Shown one piece after another: positions 34,085 to 42,509 of a stretch of DNA of 64,000 nucleotides; the stretch's first letter is position 1; every line of letters begins with the position of its first letter. The notes under the pieces were generated by a model. It did no database searches. It was not told the DNA's origin and worked only from the letters and a program-made list of their open reading frames with translations. Source of the DNA: JBJMLO01 sp045805265 (lineage in GTDB: Bacteria > Actinomycetota > UBA4738 > JACQTL01); the NCBI GenBank assembly GCA_045805265.1, contig JBJMLO010000024.1:221186-285185 (forward strand), read 5' to 3'. Made by a program: the position numbers and the translations under genes.

Positions 34085-35386
34085 ATGACGTTCGTTCGTC
34101 CCCGTAGGCACTCCTCGGTCGTCCTCCTCGCGGCCGTGGCGGTCCTGGCCCTGTCGGCGGCCCCCGCGAGTGCTGGAGGGCGGACCACCCCGGGCCATCT
34201 CGATCCGGGTTTCGGCAACCAGGGCAAGGTACTGATTTCGCTCGGCGGCCTGTCCGGGGCCAACGCCATCGTCGCGCTCGCCAACGGCAAGCTGCTCGTT
34301 GCGGGGTTCCTCAAGGACGACATCCTGGTGATGCGGTTCACGGCGGGCGGGCACCTGGACCCCAATTTCGGGGGCGGCGACGGCAGGGTCACGACGAGCT
34401 TCGCCGGGCGCGCCTCGAGCGGCCAGTCGATCGCGGTGGTCGCAGGCGGCAAGATCCTGGTGGGGGGCGGCAACGGGACGCCGGGCGATGGCAGCACGGA
34501 CAATCTGTTCCTGGTCCGGTACCGGCCGGACGGTCGCCTCGACCACACCTTCGGCGGCGGCGACGGGAAGCTGATGACGGACCTGTTCGGGGATGACGAC
34601 CAGTTCTACGACATGTCCGTTGGGGACGACGGGAGGGCGGCGGTCGCCGCGATGACGAGACAGGGAGGCACCCTGAAGCCGGCGGTGGTCCGCTATACGG
34701 CGAACGGGTCCCTGGACCACAGCTTCAGCGGCGACGGGATCGAGATCCTGCCGACGGCAGGCAACCCGTTCGTCGAGGCGGTGACGGTGCTCGCGAGCGG
34801 CAAGGTCGTCGCGGCCGGCGAGGCCACGCACAACGGCAACCCCGACTTCGTGCTGTTCCGGGTGAAGGCGGGCGGCGGGCTCGACGGGAGCTTCGGCACC
34901 GTCGGCACGGTCTTCACCGACTTCGACAGCAACTCGGACGTGGCCGACGCCCTGGCCGTGGACTCCAGGGGGAGGATCCTGGCCGGAGGGGCGGCATTCG
35001 TCGGCGGGGAGCAGGAGTTCGCCCTGGCCCGGTACACGACGTCCGGCGACCCCGACACGGCCTTCAGCGGCGACGGGAAGGCGAGCACGGACATCGGCCC
35101 GGACTTCGATCGGATCTTTGCCCTCACTCTGGAGGGCGGCAGGATCGTGGCCGGTGGCCGCAGCAACGCCACGTCCACCGACGAGCGGTGGGCCCTCGCC
35201 CGCTACCGGTCCGGAGGCAAGCTCGACGCCGGCTTCGGCAACGCCGGGACGACGACCACGAACTTCTTCCCCTCCACCTCGAAGGAGGAGGAGTTGAACG
35301 GCCTGGCCGTCCAGCCCACCACCGGCCGCATCGTCGGCGGTGGCGACGCCGGGGGCCGGACCGTCCTCGCCGGATACGTGGGCTGA
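34085..35386 (+). CDS. Secreted delta-60 repeat protein
   Basis: A 433-aa exported protein: signal peptide 1-~30 (APASAGG cleavage region) followed by tandem ~50-60-residue repeats with the pattern G-x-LDxxFG-x-GG/DGK-x-TT...ANGK-VAGG, e.g. GHLDPGFGNQGKV and GRLDHTFGGGDGK. These are delta-60 repeats, which build a beta-propeller-like fold. The function is unknown. GAGAGGAG is 6 nt upstream of the ATG and TACAAT at about 34020 is a possible -10. Confidence 0.82.
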   Translation: MTFVRPRRHSSVVLLAAVAVLALSAAPASAGGRTTPGHLDPGFGNQGKVLISLGGLSGANAIVALANGKLLVAGFLKDDILVMRFTAGGHLDPNFGGGDGRVTTSFAGRASSGQSIAVVAGGKILVGGGNGTPGDGSTDNLFLVRYRPDGRLDHTFGGGDGKLMTDLFGDDDQFYDMSVGDDGRAAVAAMTRQGGTLKPAVVRYTANGSLDHSFSGDGIEILPTAGNPFVEAVTVLASGKVVAAGEATHNGNPDFVLFRVKAGGGLDGSFGTVGTVFTDFDSNSDVADALAVDSRGRILAGGAAFVGGEQEFALARYTTSGDPDTAFSGDGKASTDIGPDFDRIFALTLEGGRIVAGGRSNATSTDERWALARYRSGGKLDAGFGNAGTTTTNFFPSTSKEEELNGLAVQPTTGRIVGGGDAGGRTVLAGYVG

Positions 35387-35419
35387 CGTCCCACCCGGAC
35401 GGGCGATCGCCGGTCGCCA

Positions 35420-35587
35420 CTACCGGGCCTGGCTCTGCATGAGAGCCAGGCCCAGCACGAACAGCGGCACGCCGATGAACACCAGGAACACGCTGAGCGC
35501 GAGCACGAATCCGGTGACCATGATGCCGAACCCCGCGGCGACCCAGAACAGGCGGACCAGGAGCGACGTGCGTTCGGGGGCGGCCAC
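35420..35587 (-). CDS. 55-aa membrane protein in the ABC exporter operon
   Basis: A short GTG-started frame of 55 residues: VAAPERTSLLVRLFWV start, two closely spaced hydrophobic segments (about 13-33 and 34-49), and a polar end MQSQAR. It begins 3 bp after the stop of the second ABC permease on the same strand, so translational coupling is likely. The start and position resemble small actinobacterial membrane proteins. It may stabilise or modulate the exporter (inference). Confidence 0.6.
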   Translation of the reverse strand: MAAPERTSLLVRLFWVAAGFGIMVTGFVLALSVFLVFIGVPLFVLGLALMQSQAR

Positions 35588-35590
35588 GGG

Positions 35591-36406
35591 TCACACCGTC
35601 CTCGACGCCCGGCGCAGGCCGGTCGCGGTCCACACGACGACCAGCGGCAGCAGCACCGCCAGCGCCAGGAAGGCCCGTGCCACGTCGGTGGGATCGCCGG
35701 CCACGAACCCCCGGCCCGACTCCAGCAGGTACGACACCGGGTTCCAGGTCGCCGTGCCGTGGATCCACCCCGTGAGCAGCGCGAGCGGTGCGAACGCCGG
35801 CGCGAAGAACAGCGCGATGAGCGCAGGGACCTGCATGGCGGGCGCGCCCTGCATCGACCGCACGCGCAGCGCCATCCCGATCGCCCACAGCGCGACCACC
35901 ATGCCGTACGCGAACCCGATGCCCACGAGCGCCACCGCGTTCCACGCGGATCCCTGGACCCGCACGCCGACCGCCGTGCCCACGGCGAACAGCGCCGCCA
36001 TCCCGATCACGACACGGACCGCCGCGCTCGCCGCGTAGCCGACGATCGTCGCGCTCCGCCGCCCTGCGCCGAGCATCAGCCGGCGGGAGAACCCGCTCTC
36101 CAGGTCCTGGGCCACGGCGAAGCCGGAGAACAGCGCGGCGAACGTCACCGAGTTCAGCAGGATGAACACGAAGCTGAACGAGGTGTAGCCGCCGGCGAAG
36201 TGGAACCCGGGCGCATGCCCCAGCGCGCCCAGCCCCCCGCCGAAGATCGCGAAGAAGATCAGCGGCGCGAAGATCGGCGGGGTCAGCAGGGCCGGGTTCC
36301 GGAACGTCGTCCGGAGCGTCCGCCCGGCCATGCCCGCCGCCGCCCGGGCGTAGGTGCGCGCGCCGGACGGGCGTTCCAGGGTTCGTTCCATCGTCAACGT
36401 GCTCAT
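35591..36406 (-). CDS. ABC-2 type exporter permease (second)
   Basis: A 271-aa ABC-2 permease with six predicted helices. The cytoplasmic loop after helix 2 has DLESGFSRRLMLGAGRR, and the C-terminal part has GWIHGTATWNPVSYLLESGRG, both typical of DrrB-like permeases. Its ATG overlaps the stop of the first permease (ATGA). With the ATPase and first permease it forms a heterodimeric exporter of the daunorubicin-resistance type. The substrate is unknown. Confidence 0.87.
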   Translation of the reverse strand: MSTLTMERTLERPSGARTYARAAAGMAGRTLRTTFRNPALLTPPIFAPLIFFAIFGGGLGALGHAPGFHFAGGYTSFSFVFILLNSVTFAALFSGFAVAQDLESGFSRRLMLGAGRRSATIVGYAASAAVRVVIGMAALFAVGTAVGVRVQGSAWNAVALVGIGFAYGMVVALWAIGMALRVRSMQGAPAMQVPALIALFFAPAFAPLALLTGWIHGTATWNPVSYLLESGRGFVAGDPTDVARAFLALAVLLPLVVVWTATGLRRASRTV

Positions 36407-37176
36407 CGAGCCAGCCTCCTTCCGAGCGCGGCCGTGGACAGGGCCATGCCGGCCACGGTCAGCCCCGCAGCCACCGCGAACGCCATCACCAGCGCGTGCC
36501 CGTCCCAGCCCGTGATCACGAGGGACCGCATGCCCTCGATGAGGTAGGAGGCCGGGTTCCACGACGCGATCGCCTTGAACCACCCCACGGTCACCAGCGC
36601 CCGCGGCAGGAAGAACGACGAGAACCCGAGGATCACGAACGCCACCGGGAACACGCCCTGCACCGCCTCGGACGATCCGGTCCGCAGCGCGAGCGCCGCC
36701 CACAGCGCCCCGAACGCGGCCGCCGTGCACAGCACCAGACCGGCCAGCGCGAACGCGCCGCCGACGCCCGACGCGACGTGGGCGCCGAACGCCAGCCCCA
36801 CGCCCAGGAAGGCCACGAACTGGATCAGGCCGACGGTCAGCACGCTGGCCACGGTCGCCACGACCACGGAGAGCCGCCGCATCGGCGTGAGCGCCAGCCG
36901 GTTCAGGAACCCGGACTCGACGTCGATCGCGAGGTCGGTGGCCCCGTTCAGTCCCGCCAGCAGGACGCCCTGGAGGAAGATCCCTGCCAGGACGAACCGC
37001 AGGTAGGAGTCCGTCGGGAACCCCGGGACCTTCGTCGCCGACCCTGCGCCGGCCGAGACCACGGCCATGAAGAACAGCGGGAAGGCGACGGCCGGGATGA
37101 TCGCCCCGGGCTGCCGGAGGGTTCGCACCACCGACCGCCGAGCAAGGGCCCACAGCTGGGATCCGGTGCCGTTCAT
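36403..37176 (-). CDS. ABC-2 type exporter permease (first)
   Basis: A 257-aa ABC-2 permease with six predicted helices; loop DVESGFLNRLALTPMRR and C-terminal motif KAIASWNPASYLIEGMR parallel those in the second permease, so the two are related halves. It overlaps the ATPase gene by 4 bp and the second permease gene by 4 bp, a strictly coupled ATPase-permease-permease order. Confidence 0.87.
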   Translation of the reverse strand: MNGTGSQLWALARRSVVRTLRQPGAIIPAVAFPLFFMAVVSAGAGSATKVPGFPTDSYLRFVLAGIFLQGVLLAGLNGATDLAIDVESGFLNRLALTPMRRLSVVVATVASVLTVGLIQFVAFLGVGLAFGAHVASGVGGAFALAGLVLCTAAAFGALWAALALRTGSSEAVQGVFPVAFVILGFSSFFLPRALVTVGWFKAIASWNPASYLIEGMRSLVITGWDGHALVMAFAVAAGLTVAGMALSTAALGRRLAR

Positions 37177-38207
37177 GCCGCCTCACCCTCTCCGTCGTCC
37201 GATCCGGTCGCTGCGCCCTCGAGCGTCCGGCCGGTCTTCTGCAGGAACACGTCATCGAGGCTCGGCGCGTGCACGGCGAGGTCCTCGACCGCCACGCCGG
37301 CCTCGCCCAGCGCCCGGACCACCCGCTCGATCCCGTGACCGTTGCCGTTGCCGTTGGCGGTCGGGTCGAGGGTGATCGAGACGGCCTCTGGCCGGCCCTC
37401 GTGCGGGTCGCCGAACGCGGCCAGCACCCGCTCCACCTGGGAGCGCTGGGACGGGTCGGCCGGCACGACCTCGATCCGCCGTCGCCCGGTCTCGCGCTTC
37501 AGGGCGTCGGGCGTGCCCTCGGCCACGATCCGTCCCCGGCGGATGATCCCGACCCGGTCGGCCAGGACGTCGGCCTCCTCGAGGTACTGGGTCGTGAGGA
37601 ACACGGTGACGCCCTCGTCGCGGGCCAGGTGCCGGACCTCGTCCCACAGCGCCGCGCGGCTCTGGGGGTCGAGCCCGGTGGTGGGCTCGTCGAGGAACAG
37701 CACGCTGGGGGAGTGGACCAGCGCGAGCGCCAGGTCCAGCCGCCGCTTCATCCCGCCCGAGTAGGTGGCGACCTTGCGGTCGGCGGCGTCGGTCAGCCCC
37801 ACGCGCTCGAGCAGCTCGGCAGCCCGGGCGGCTGCCCGGGGGCGTGCCAGCCCGTGCAGGCTGGCCTGGAGGCGCATGTGCTCGCGGCCGCTCAAGTGTG
37901 GGTCGAGCGCGACCTCCTGCAGGGCGGCGCCGATCACCTCCCGGACGCCGCGCCCCTGCGCCGCGACGTCGAAGCCCGCCACCCGCGCCGTCCCGCCCGT
38001 GGGCGGGAGCAGCGTGGTCAGCACGTGCACCGTCGTCGACTTCCCCGCGCCATTCGGCCCGAGGAACCCGTAGATCTCTCCGGGCTTCACCAGCAGGTCG
38101 ACCCCGTCGACCGCCCGGATCCCGCCCTTGAACTCGCGGACCAGCCCTTCGACCTCGATCTCGTTCGAGCCGCCGAGCAGCCGGCCGCCGGCATTCGATT
38201 CGAACAT
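37173..38207 (-). CDS. ABC exporter ATPase, DrrA-like
   Basis: A 344-aa ATPase. Walker A GPNGAGKST (residues 50-58), signature YSGGMKRRL, Walker B VLFLDEPTTGLDP, and H-loop replaced by TTQYLEEAD, as in the DrrA group. The ~110-residue C-terminal extension ends with HAPSLDDVFLQKTGR, the DrrA-type regulatory tail, and carries an Asn/Gly run (NGNGNGHG). ATG at 38207 follows GGAGG by 6 nt. An exact ECF41-type promoter (38245-38271) lies 38 bp upstream, so the operon is predicted to be driven by the ECF41 sigma factor at 41574. Confidence 0.92.
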   Translation of the reverse strand: MFESNAGGRLLGGSNEIEVEGLVREFKGGIRAVDGVDLLVKPGEIYGFLGPNGAGKSTTVHVLTTLLPPTGGTARVAGFDVAAQGRGVREVIGAALQEVALDPHLSGREHMRLQASLHGLARPRAAARAAELLERVGLTDAADRKVATYSGGMKRRLDLALALVHSPSVLFLDEPTTGLDPQSRAALWDEVRHLARDEGVTVFLTTQYLEEADVLADRVGIIRRGRIVAEGTPDALKRETGRRRIEVVPADPSQRSQVERVLAAFGDPHEGRPEAVSITLDPTANGNGNGHGIERVVRALGEAGVAVEDLAVHAPSLDDVFLQKTGRTLEGAATGSDDGEGEAA

Positions 38208-38244
38208 CCGACCCTCCTTCGCGTCGTCCTCCATCGCAGGGAAA

Positions 38245-38271
38245 GACGAGGCGAGGAGTGCCGCTGTGACA
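38245..38271 (-). promoter_or_regulatory. ECF41-type promoter before the ABC exporter operon
   Basis: On the minus strand TGTCACA (38271-38265), 16-nt spacer, CGTC (38248-38245). This is the published ECF41 consensus TGTCACA-N16-CGTC with no mismatch. Predicted transcription start about 38238, leaving a ~30-nt leader with the GGAGG of the ATPase gene. Confidence 0.75.
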
Positions 38272-38279
38272 ATCGCGCC

Positions 38280-38285
38280 TAGGCT
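38280..38285 (+). promoter_or_regulatory. Putative -10 element (TAGGCT) before the glycosyltransferase uORF
   Basis: TAGGCT 6 nt before an ATG at 38292 that opens a 24-codon frame; fits a leaderless transcript running into the glycosyltransferase gene. Confidence 0.4.
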
Positions 38286-38291
38286 TGCGGC

Positions 38292-38366
38292 ATGCGGCTT
38301 CGTCTCATCGGTAGGGAGGACCTGCTGGGTCCACTGGTTTCGCGACCGGCGGAGTCGCGCAGATGA
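38292..38366 (+). CDS. 24-aa upstream ORF overlapping the glycosyltransferase start
   Basis: A frame of 24 codons beginning MRLRLIGRED and ending ESRR, whose TGA overlaps the glycosyltransferase ATG (ATGA). The glycosyltransferase lacks a clear ribosome-binding site of its own, so coupled re-initiation is possible. No Cys/aromatic run suggests attenuation by a specific amino acid, although Arg is abundant. Confidence 0.35.
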   Translation: MRLRLIGREDLLGPLVSRPAESRR

Positions 38367-39679
38367 CCGCGCGGGCTCCGACCGTCGTGTTCTTCCCCGA
38401 AGGGGCGTTCGGCCCGACGAACAACTGCGTCGGCATCGGCGAGATCCTCCGGGCGCGGGGGGTGCGCGTCGTGTTCGTGGTGGAGGAATCCTTCGCCGGG
38501 GCGCTCGAGGCGAAGGGCTTCGAGGAGGCGCTGATGCGGCTCGGGCCGAAGCCGGAGGTGGAGGAGGCGCCGGGGCAGTTCTGGAAGGACTTCATCGCAC
38601 AGACCGCGCCGGAGTTCCGCAAGCCCACCATCGAGCAGCTGGAGACGTTCTTGGCGCCGACGTGGGGCGCGTTGATCGACGGCTCGCGATACGTGGACGA
38701 CCGTCTGCGCGAGATCTTCGACGAGCTCCACCCGGACGTGATCGTCGAAGACAACGTCGTGGCGTTTCCGGCGGTGGCCGCCTCGGGGGTGCCGTGGGTG
38801 CGGATCGTCTCGTGCAATCCGCTGGAGATGCCCGACCCCGACATCCCGCCTGTGTTCTCGGGGTATCCGGCGGGCGATCGAGCGGGATGGCGGGAGTTCC
38901 GGGCCGAGCACCGGAGGACGCACGAGGACGTGTGGCGGTCCTTCGACGAGTTCGCCACCTCGCGCGGCTGCCCGCCGCTGCCGGAGCTCCAGTTCATCCA
39001 CGAATCACCCTGGTTGAACCTGTTCCTGTATCCGGAAGAGGCCGACTACGCGCGGTCGCGGCCGCTGGGACCGACGTGGCACCGCTTGGACTCGTGCGTG
39101 CGCGGCGCCAGGGATGGGTTCGAGGTGCCGTCGTCGCTGGCGGGCGATGGTCCGCTGGTCTACTTCAGCCTGGGAAGCCTCGGGTCGGCGGACGTCGGGT
39201 TGATGAACCGGCTGCTGGGGTTCCTGGCGCAGACGCCGTACCGGTTCGTCGTGAGCAAGGGCCCCCAAGCGGATCGGATCGAGCTGGCGCCGAACATGTG
39301 GGGCGCGGAGTTCCTCCCCCAGCCGGCGATCCTCCCGCTAGTCGATCTGGTCATCACCCACGGCGGCAACAACACCGTCACCGAGGCCCTCCACCACGGG
39401 AAGCCCATGGTCGTGGTGCCGCTGTTCTGGGACCAGTACGACAACGCGCAGCGGGTCGAGGAGCTGGGGCTCGGCCGGCGCCTCGCGCCGTACGAGGTCG
39501 AACCCGGCGATCTGGCCGCCGCGATCTCCGAGCTGCTGGCGGATCGGGGCCTGCACGACCGCCTGGGGCGCATGGGAGCGCGGATCGCGACCCGCTCCGG
39601 CGCGCGCACGGCGGCGGGCCTCATCGAGCGCTTGGCCCGAGACCGCTCCCCGGTTGCGGAACCGTTCCCCGGTGGCTGA
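38363..39679 (+). CDS. MGT/UGT-type glycosyltransferase (GT1 fold)
   Basis: A 438-aa GT-B enzyme. The N-terminal acceptor domain starts VVFFPEGAFGPTNNCVGIGE. The C-terminal donor domain has VYFSLGS, LPQPAILPLVDLVITHGGNN (His near 332) and HHGKPMVVVPLFWDQYDNA, the UDP-sugar-binding box of macrolide/UDP-glucuronosyl-type transferases. Likely acceptors are small hydrophobic molecules. It is divergent from the drug-type ABC exporter across a region with promoters on both strands. Confidence 0.88.
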   Translation: MTARAPTVVFFPEGAFGPTNNCVGIGEILRARGVRVVFVVEESFAGALEAKGFEEALMRLGPKPEVEEAPGQFWKDFIAQTAPEFRKPTIEQLETFLAPTWGALIDGSRYVDDRLREIFDELHPDVIVEDNVVAFPAVAASGVPWVRIVSCNPLEMPDPDIPPVFSGYPAGDRAGWREFRAEHRRTHEDVWRSFDEFATSRGCPPLPELQFIHESPWLNLFLYPEEADYARSRPLGPTWHRLDSCVRGARDGFEVPSSLAGDGPLVYFSLGSLGSADVGLMNRLLGFLAQTPYRFVVSKGPQADRIELAPNMWGAEFLPQPAILPLVDLVITHGGNNTVTEALHHGKPMVVVPLFWDQYDNAQRVEELGLGRRLAPYEVEPGDLAAAISELLADRGLHDRLGRMGARIATRSGARTAAGLIERLARDRSPVAEPFPGG

Positions 39680-40127
39680 CGTGGCCATCGAGGAGGCGGG
39701 GCCGGGCGCGGTCCACGCGGTCACGGACCTGGCGGAGCGGTTCTTCGGGGAGGAGGCCTTCGAGCTGCCGTCCGAGGGCCTCGAGTCGCGCGTGGCGCAG
39801 TACGTCGCCCTCGAGGGGCAGGCCGTGTTCCTGGCTCGCGGCGACGAGGGTCCGATCGGGTTCGCCACCGTCGCCTCGGGGTTCGGCTTGGAATACGGCC
39901 CGGTCGCGGAGCTCGAGGACCTGTACGTGGTCCCGGAGCGCCGCCGGTCAGGAGTCGCCCGCGCCCTCGTGGCGCGCGTGGCGGACTGGGCGGCGGATCG
40001 CGGGTGCTCGGCTGTGCTCGTCACCGTCACGCCGGAGGGCGAGGCCGCCCACGCCCTCGGCGAGTTCTATGCGCGGCTCGGATTCCGGGACCGGGGCCGA
40101 CGGCTCCTGGAACGACCGCTCCCCTGA
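39672..40127 (+). CDS. GNAT-family N-acetyltransferase
   Basis: A 151-aa GNAT protein. The acetyl-CoA P-loop is VVPERRRSGVARALV (Q/R-x-x-G-x-A pattern), followed by GCSAVLVTVTPEGEAAHALGEFYARLGF. GTG at 39672 overlaps the glycosyltransferase stop by 8 bp; TTG 39654 and GTG 39681 are alternatives. It sits between the glycosyltransferase and an aminotransferase and is likely co-transcribed. The acceptor is unknown. Confidence 0.8.
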   Translation: MADVAIEEAGPGAVHAVTDLAERFFGEEAFELPSEGLESRVAQYVALEGQAVFLARGDEGPIGFATVASGFGLEYGPVAELEDLYVVPERRRSGVARALVARVADWAADRGCSAVLVTVTPEGEAAHALGEFYARLGFRDRGRRLLERPLP

Positions 40128-40150
40128 CGCCGAGGCGAGAGGAGGCCATC

Positions 40151-41509
40151 GTGCGAGAGATCGACCGCCCACGGCTGCGGGAGCTCATGGAACGGGAGGA
40201 GCGCCGGTTCGTCGAGACGCATCCGCGCTCGGGAGAGCTCTTCGAGCGGGCCAAGCGCTCGATGCTGGCCGGCGTTCCCATGCCGTGGATGAGCGAGTGG
40301 GCGGGGCCGTATCCGGTGTTCGCCGCCGAGGCGGAGGGAACGCGGATCAGGGACGTCGACGGCCACACGTACGTGGACTTCTGTCTCGGCGACACCGGCG
40401 CGATGACCGGGCACTCCCCGGCTCCCACCGCGGAGGCCATTGCCGCGCAGTCCCGCCACGGAATCACGCTCATGCTCCCGACCGAGGACTCGATCTGGGT
40501 GGGCGAGGAGATGGCCAGGCGGTTCGGCCTGCCGTACTGGCAATTCTGCCTCACGGCCACCGACGCGAACCGTTTCGCTATCCGCCTGGCCCGCGAGATC
40601 ACCGGCCGACCGAAGATCCTCGTGTTCAGCTACTGCTACCACGGCTCCGTCGACGAGACCCTCGTCGTGCTGTCCGACGGCGCGCCGACGTCGCGCAGGG
40701 ACAACATCGGACCGCCGGTCGATCCCACCGTGACCACCCGCGTCGTGGAGTGGAACGACGTCGACGGGCTCGAACGCGAGCTCGAGCTCGGGGACGTGGC
40801 CTGCGTTCTCGCCGAGCCGGCCCTGACGAACATCGGGATCGTCCTGCCGGAGCCCGGATACCACGACGCCCTCCGGGAGCTCACCCGGCGCTACGGCACG
40901 TACCTCGTGATCGACGAGACGCACACCATCTGCGCCGGACCCGGCGGGTACACGCGGGCGCACGGGCTCCAGCCCGACCTCCTCACGATCGGCAAGCCGC
41001 TAGCCGCAGGCGTCCCGGCGGCCTGCTACGGGATGAGCGAAGAGGTCGCCGGCCGGGTGCAGGCCAGGTTCGACGAGCTCTCGGTGACCGACGTCGGCGG
41101 GATCGGAGGAACCCTGTCCGGCAACGCGCTGTCGCTCGCAGTCATGCGGGCCACGCTGGAACGGGTGCTCACCGACGAGGCCTTCGAGCGGATGGTGCCG
41201 CTGGCCGAGCGGTGGGCCGCGGGCGTCAAGGCCGTGATCGACGACGTCGGCCTGCCCTGGGAGGTCCAGCGCCTCGGCGCCCGGGCGGAGTACTGGTTCC
41301 GACCAGATCCTCCGCGAACCGGCGCCGAGGCGGCCGCCGCGGACGACCACGAGCTGGCCCGGTTCATGCACCTGCACGCCCTGAACCGCGGCGTGCTCAT
41401 CACCCCGTTCCACAACATGGCCCTGATGTGCCCGGCCACGGTGGAGGCCGACGTCGACCGCCACACGGAGGTCTTCGAGGAGGCGGCCTCCGTGCTCGTC
41501 GCCGCGTAA
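40151..41509 (+). CDS. Class III PLP aminotransferase (aspartate aminotransferase/GSAM-like)
   Basis: A 452-aa fold-type I class III aminotransferase. The PLP-lysine is Lys282 in LLTIGKPLAAG, the ring-binding Asp in YLVIDETHT and the phosphate region around FCLTATDANRFAIRLAR. It resembles the glutamate-1-semialdehyde aminomutase-like branch. The usual short Ser-Gly phosphate motif is replaced by TATDAN, which is unusual. GTG at 40151 follows GAGAGGAGG by 5 nt. Substrate unknown. Confidence 0.83.
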   Translation: MREIDRPRLRELMEREERRFVETHPRSGELFERAKRSMLAGVPMPWMSEWAGPYPVFAAEAEGTRIRDVDGHTYVDFCLGDTGAMTGHSPAPTAEAIAAQSRHGITLMLPTEDSIWVGEEMARRFGLPYWQFCLTATDANRFAIRLAREITGRPKILVFSYCYHGSVDETLVVLSDGAPTSRRDNIGPPVDPTVTTRVVEWNDVDGLERELELGDVACVLAEPALTNIGIVLPEPGYHDALRELTRRYGTYLVIDETHTICAGPGGYTRAHGLQPDLLTIGKPLAAGVPAACYGMSEEVAGRVQARFDELSVTDVGGIGGTLSGNALSLAVMRATLERVLTDEAFERMVPLAERWAAGVKAVIDDVGLPWEVQRLGARAEYWFRPDPPRTGAEAAAADDHELARFMHLHALNRGVLITPFHNMALMCPATVEADVDRHTEVFEEAASVLVAA

Positions 41510-41535
41510 CTCGGCGTCGGGGGCTCGGCCCCGGC

Positions 41536-41562
41536 TGTCACAGAATCGGGGCCTGGATCGTC
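41536..41562 (+). promoter_or_regulatory. ECF41-type promoter before the ECF41 sigma gene
   Basis: TGTCACA (41536-41542), 16-nt spacer, CGTC (41559-41562): an exact match to the published ECF41 consensus. The predicted start point, about 7 nt downstream, lies only a few bases before ATG 41574, so the mRNA would be leaderless or nearly so. It implies autoregulation of the sigma factor. Confidence 0.8.
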
Positions 41563-41573
41563 TTGTGGTCAGA

Positions 41574-42485
41574 ATGAGAGTGCAGACGACCGAGGAGTGG
41601 CGGGTGGAGGACCTGTTCGCGGAGTTCCGGCCGCTGATGTTCGCGATCGCGTACCGGATGCTCGGCAGCGTGACGGACGCGGAGGACATCGTGCAGGAGG
41701 CGTTCCTGCGGTTCCACCGCGAGACGAAGGCGGGCGCCAAGATCGACTCGCCGAAGGCCTACCTGTCGGCGGTGACGACCCGGCTGGGGATCGACCACCT
41801 GCGCTCGGCGCGCGTGCGCCGGGAGAGCTACGTCGGCCCCTGGCTCCCGGAGCCGCTGATCACCGACGACGAGCCCGGCGCAGAGCAGCTCGCGGAGACC
41901 GCCGACTCGCTGTCGATGGCGTTCCTGGTGCTGCTCGAGAGCCTGTCGCCCGTGGAGCGGGCGGTGTTCCTGCTCCGCGAGGTCTTCGAGTACGACTACG
42001 ACGAGATCGCCCGGATCGTCGGCAAGTCCGAGGACAACTGCCGCCAGATCGCGGTGCGGGCCAAGAGGCGAATCGGGGAGGGGAAGCCAAGGTTCGAGGT
42101 CGACCGCCGCCGGCGCGACGAGCTCGCGCAGAAGTTCTGGGCGGCCACCCTGGAAGGCGACACCGGGAGCCTCATCGACCTGCTGGCGGAGGATGTCGTG
42201 CTGTACGGCGACGGCGGCGGCTTGGCGGCCGGCGCGTTCAAGGAGGCGATCCACGGCAAGGAGCGGATCGGTAAGCTCATCGCCCCGCTGCTCCAGGGAA
42301 CCAGGAAGCGAGGCTGGACGATGCGCCCGGCCGAGGTCAACGGCCAGCCCGGATGCGTGTGGGTGGACACCGAGGGCGACCCGAAGCTCGTCATCTCCCT
42401 CGACATCGCTGAGGACAAGGTCCAGACGATCCGCTCGGTGGCGAACCCCGAGAAGCTCCGCCACATCCAGCGCGCCCCGCGCTGA
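41574..42485 (+). CDS. ECF41-group sigma factor with fused SnoaL-like domain
   Basis: A 303-aa protein. Sigma region 2 (about 13-80, FRPLMFAIAYRMLGS, DAEDIVQEAF) and sigma region 4 (118-170) are followed by a ~120-residue SnoaL-like domain. ECF41 hallmarks: WLPEPL linker (90-95), DGGG (213-216) and NPEKL at 291-295, a version of the NPDKL motif of the group. In ECF41 the C-terminal domain replaces an anti-sigma factor and modulates activity. The known ECF41 partners (carboxymuconolactone decarboxylase, oxidoreductase or epimerase genes) are not adjacent. The start could also be GTG 41565 or GTG 41580; ATG 41574 fits the promoter best. Confidence 0.9.
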   Translation: MRVQTTEEWRVEDLFAEFRPLMFAIAYRMLGSVTDAEDIVQEAFLRFHRETKAGAKIDSPKAYLSAVTTRLGIDHLRSARVRRESYVGPWLPEPLITDDEPGAEQLAETADSLSMAFLVLLESLSPVERAVFLLREVFEYDYDEIARIVGKSEDNCRQIAVRAKRRIGEGKPRFEVDRRRRDELAQKFWAATLEGDTGSLIDLLAEDVVLYGDGGGLAAGAFKEAIHGKERIGKLIAPLLQGTRKRGWTMRPAEVNGQPGCVWVDTEGDPKLVISLDIAEDKVQTIRSVANPEKLRHIQRAPR

Positions 42486-42509
42486 CGCATCGGTTCCAGG
42501 GGGTCGGGC

